A stretch of DNA of 11,834 nucleotides from Echinostoma caproni (lineage: Eukaryota; Platyhelminthes; Trematoda; Plagiorchiida; Echinostomatidae), in assembly GCA_900618425.1 (NCBI GenBank), contig UZAN01047426.1:2385-14218 (forward strand), given 5' to 3'. Shown here piece after piece: positions 8,954 through 11,834 of the stretch (position 1 is its first letter; each line of letters begins with the position of its first letter). The position numbers and the translations under genes are program-made. Below the pieces are notes generated by a model. The model saw only the letters and a program-made list of their open reading frames with translations, did no database searches and was not told the origin of the DNA.

Positions 8954-9184
8954 AACGGTTACATTATTTTGCGTTGTGTTAAACCCATTGGACCGGGTGA
9001 TGAGGTTTTCAATTGTTATGGGCCGCACTATGAACATCATCCCGACGCGGCAAACCGTAAATCCCTGCTCCGGGAACAGTACTATTTCGAATGTGACTGT
9101 ATGCATTGTACGAAGCCGGACTGTTCGGAGGCGCATGAACCCAGTGTAAAACAGACTGATGCTTGGCAAACTGCTCTGACTGTG
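8954..9184 (+). CDS. SMYD4: SMYD4-like SET/MYND protein, exon with SET tyrosine and post-SET cysteines
   Basis: Follows the exon ending at 4841; both junctions are phase 0, and the 77 codons have no stop. It starts NGYIILRCVKPIGPGDEVFN, the end of the SET fold. CYGPHY comes next (Tyr codon 9017-9019), the family's aromatic active-site motif. The post-SET region (FECDCMHCTKPDC) has cysteines at codons 9092, 9098, 9107 and 9122, fitting the CxCxxC zinc site. The acceptor is GTTACAG at 8953 and the donor is GTG|GTGAGT at 9184/9185. Later exons (C-terminal helical/TPR part) were not found to the window end. All visible key residues are intact, so the gene is probably functional. SMYD4 proteins are linked to chromatin repression and, in vertebrates, heart development; the role in this organism is unknown. 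Confidence 0.85.
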
Positions 9185-10255
9185 GTGAGTAGTGCCCAGT
9201 GTTTCTTATCCTATGATTGTTTCCCTAGCCAGAACAACGATGCATGCATGTTCTATGCTTTCATATTATTAATGGTCGCTTCATACTGAAACGTACGTAT
9301 GACCGATTGGAAGCACGAATACACGAATCATTAAGGAATCACTTAAAGTTGTGAAGGCTGCATTCGAGTGTCGAGCTGAGGTTGATGATATTTAGTCTTA
9401 TCAACTCTCCCTCCTCATGAAGAAACTACACCTTGACATGGTGTGATTATTTGTGCATCTCTATTACCCGAAGAGTCAAAGTTTAGTGTCCTTATCCTCC
9501 AGGCTAGAAATGAACTCTCAATCACTGAAAAAGATGAAGGAAAAATTGATTAAAAGGAATGGGTCTCCACTTCACTTCACCTGTGGCCTTGCGGTTAGAT
9601 TCTTGTCAGAAATACAGACTTTCGTGTAGAACATTAATAATTTTCTCTTGCCGTACCGGTCCATCAAACTTCAATGCCTACACGAGATATACAAATTTCC
9701 CAACTGTACTTTTCGTCGCACAGGATAATCAGGATCGCGCTGCACGTTGCATCCGTCGGAGTGGACAGTGATGCGTGGATTAATGCTCAAATATCCCAGC
9801 CTTTTTCGAATCTGTTTTCCATACCCAGCCTCTCCGTTAGCCCTTTCTTCCGATCCATAACATTCCGTCAAGAAGCTTGTTTACCTTTGACCAAAGCGCG
9901 TTACAAAATGGCAGTGTAGATAGTTTACCAATAATTAACTTGCAGATTCTGTAACGTTGTGAGGTTCTACTCATTCTTAGGAGTAGTATCTTTAGTGTAC
10001 GCTTAAAGAAGGGATTACTGGATTTTCACAACATCTACGAGTGGAATAAAGTATTATTCTGTTGTACCCATAGGAGAGACTGACTGGCTGATGGTCACCA
10101 ACGAAGAGATGTTCAAGAGAATCCCAACCAACTGTTGAAAATCATATGTTTCTCTCTGGCTGATGTTATCCATATCTATCATATAATGTTCTCTTAAGTA
10201 ATAACTCTCCTCGACCTGGCACCGCCTCTTTGAATTATAATATAGTGACTACAAA
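9185..10255 (+). other. Probable intron or 3' flank, no gene recognised
   Basis: Begins with the consensus donor GTGAGT after the SMYD4-like exon. The open frames at 9559-9771 and 9674-9919 (and on the minus strand, 9671-9871) have no recognisable domain, and no candidate SMYD4 C-terminal exon is seen. It is ordinary AT-rich sequence with no long repeat visible by eye. Confidence 0.5.
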
Positions 10256-11200
10256 TTGAGGATTCTGATACCGGCTTGTCTGGTGCGTATGGTGGACTCC
10301 CCCCAATCGATGTTTGCTGTTTACCAGAGACGCAACTTTAGTGCGTCGAATTTGCCCTCGAGGTGCTTCCTTCACACACCAGGCCACGACGAAGCTGGCT
10401 TGGCGAGTCAACGTGGAGTAGGTATTGTACTCAATAATAGAGCTGAAGCCTCACTAATTGACTGGATCCTCATCAACATTTAGTAGTGTGCACTGCAGCT
10501 CCAGGGGTCAGTCACCGTCCGGAAGGGAAAAAGAGTCAAAAGTTTTTGCTCATTATCTCAGCATATGTGCCCATTGACCCCAGTTACGATGCACGAAGGA
10601 TGATTACTACTACAAGCTCGCAGAAATGATTCGGTTGGGCCGGAGTTCCGAGTTGTGCTGGCAGGTGATTTTAACGCGCAAGTTGGAAAATTGAGCTCAT
10701 CGGAAGACGACCTAGGTGGTCATTGNCGAACGAATAACGGCGATCGACTTTTTCAGTCCTGCCAAGACCTCCGTTTGCTTTTGTCCGGCACGAACTTCCA
10801 ACATAGCTCCCAGCGGATAGCAACTTAGTGCCCCAACTGCTAAGCTGGCTTAAGTCGACCGTATAGCAGTAGGCTACCGTTGACGTGGCTCAGTAAAATA
10901 CTGCAGGTTCTATTGGACTACCTGCGTTGAGTCTAATCACGCATTGGTTTTGATATACTTCGCTCTTTGACTCACTGGTTACCCGACAAAACCAGCAAAC
11001 GCAGATAGCACATCCTACCTTGTCTTATCCAGCCGTTCGTGCCCGCTATGAATCAGAACTAGGGCATGGGCTAGGCGCGCTGCATTCTGATGGTATATAT
11101 AACAATGATGTCAGATTAGACGAACACTAAACTCAGCAGCGAACGTTGTTTGCGGATTTGAGCCTGAAGAACGCTCAAGCCATTGGATACCTCGCAGGTT
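10256..11200 (+). pseudogene. LINE endonuclease domain and linker, multiply frameshifted
   Basis: Pieces in changing frames: GVGIVLNNRAEASLIDWILI (frame 2, to about 10480), then two stops (TAGTAG), then CALQLQGSVTVRKGKRVK in the same frame. LLIISAYVPIDP follows (frame 1, from 10546), then VLAGDFNAQVG (frame 2; GDFN at 10664-10675, the conserved Asp/Asn pair of APE-like nucleases) and TNNGDRLFQSCQDLRLLLSG. VDRIAVGYR and CVESNHALVL are in frame 3, and AVRARYESELGHGLGALHSD in frame 1. At 10935-10937 the expected Asp of the SDH motif is Asn (AAT), which would inactivate the nuclease even without the stops. The base at 10726 is N, in a codon where the family usually has Trp. Confidence 0.83.
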
Positions 11201-11288
11201 AGTAGTAATGACGGAGACAGATTGGATGTAGAGCAGTCTTGCTTCGAAAATAGGTAGTTTGTCATTGGTTGCAGTCATCTGTCTCCCT

Positions 11289-11650
11289 TACTTAGGCAGT
11301 TGCTCGACTATTGACACAGTAATGAAAATAATCACTCGAGCAGCCTACGCAAGATTGGAGCGTGATTGGCGACAACGATACGTTTAAATACTGTTGAGTA
11401 ACCCCATATATTGTGCTACCGTTTGTTTAGTTCTACTTTGTGGTTGTGAGACCCTGAATTTTCGAGTAGAAGACATCCATCACCCGGTTTTCGACAAACG
11501 ATGCCTACGTATTCTGGCACAGGTGAAGTGAGTTGAGTTAGTAACCAAGAGATAAACACTCGTGCGTCTGGGAATGTGCCGAAGACAAATTCACTATTGC
11601 ATCGAATTCAGCTCAACAATACCATGGTTAGACGGACTTCCTGTTCGGAC
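11289..11650 (+). pseudogene. LINE C-terminal tail (post-RT region)
   Basis: Frame 3 reads YLGSCSTIDTVMKIITRAAY and ARLERDWRQ, then a TAA at 11385-11387, then YCATVCLVLLCGCETLNF and VFDKRCLRILAQV, ending at TGA 11529-11531. These match the YLGS, LLYGCETW and vFDxRCLR motifs found after the reverse transcriptase of many animal LINEs. Beyond 11531 the text is weaker: LLHRIQLNN (frame 2) and WLDGLPVR (frame 3) could be the eroded segment around the usual WLGHVLR. The region after about 11650 is not assignable. Overlapping open frames to 11806 have no known domain. Confidence 0.78.
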
Positions 11651-11834
11651 GAAGCTCACAAAACCCATCAGACAGCGCACGAAGCCGCGTCACAGCACAA
11701 GCACGCTTGCGACACCCAAGGCAAGTCCCGTCCGGATTGGGTAAGCGTAGAACGAATCAGACAGTCGTTGTCCGATCGACCAATCAGTGTCGAGAACGCA
11801 GTCTGATTAGTGCGTCAATATGTCGTTTTTGTAT
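11651..11834. other. Window end, unassigned
   Basis: Two overlapping open frames rich in Lys, Arg, Thr and Ser run through here (to 11744 and 11806). They may be LINE tail or unrelated sequence; no motif decides it. Confidence 0.35.

Larger units (their letters stand above)
10256..11650 (+). mobile_element. Decayed non-LTR retrotransposon (LINE), APE-endonuclease type
   Basis: Fragments of one LINE polyprotein in correct order and orientation: an APE-type endonuclease over 10256-10975, the linker after it to about 11200, then from about 11289 the tail that normally follows the reverse transcriptase. The roughly 80 bp between these parts leave no room for a reverse transcriptase, so that domain has been deleted. 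Multiple frameshifts and stops are present. The clade could be RTE- or CR1-like; I cannot separate them from this tail. It probably lies in a SMYD4-like gene intron or its 3' flank. Both ends are approximate; no poly(A) or 3' repeat tail was identified. Confidence 0.83.

Noticed and set aside
1..11834. CRISPR arrays, tRNA or rRNA genes, bacterial operons
   Set aside because: No regularly spaced repeats, no convincing A/B box or cloverleaf, no rRNA-like sequence; the splicing and element types are eukaryotic.

Overview
The window looks like a piece of a large, transposon-rich invertebrate nuclear genome, most likely a flatworm and probably a digenean trematode (inference: the mix of BEL/Pao, APE-type LINE and Tc1 fossils, moderate GC, and a long intron in a conserved gene). 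There are no bacterial gene arrangements, no operons and no long uninterrupted host ORFs. What can be supported is one split host gene surrounded and invaded by three classes of mobile element.

Layout, all recognisable coding on the + strand. (1) 1-2629: the 3' part of a BEL/Pao LTR retrotransposon. It holds the end of RNase H, a full-looking integrase with its D, D, E residues, the C-terminal BEL domain, a polypurine tract and a 3' LTR (1986-2629, TGTAA...TTACA). The 5' part lies outside the window, and a frameshift near 100-110 breaks the pol frame. (2) 2630-3254: two diverged copies of one repeat in opposite orientation, sharing about 91 bp at roughly 83% identity. The left copy starts at the base after the LTR, so the retroelement probably inserted into it. 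(3) 3255-4387: no gene recognised; a short CAT microsatellite and a perfect 8-bp hairpin. (4) 4388-4841 and 8954-9184: two in-phase exons of a SMYD4-like SET/MYND protein, joined across a 4,112-bp intron. Together they give the SET-I/SET core (NHSC motif), the SET tyrosine (CYGPH) and the post-SET cysteine cluster. MYND and C-terminal exons are not visible. (5) Inside that intron, about 8233-8446: a decayed Tc1/mariner transposase C-terminus with a frameshift. (6) 9185-10255: probable next intron, nothing recognised. (7) 10256 to about 11650: a decayed LINE with an APE-type endonuclease, several frameshifts and stops, and the whole reverse-transcriptase domain deleted, so the endonuclease is followed directly by the post-RT tail.

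The SMYD4-like gene is the only plausible functional host gene. The three elements are in the same orientation as the gene, and each visible copy carries breaks that would prevent autonomous activity. I did not find a convincing new biological system. The most interesting points are the abutting inverted repeat pair with its series of small hairpins, the tandem motif repeats in the LTR, and the clean domain-level deletion in the LINE.
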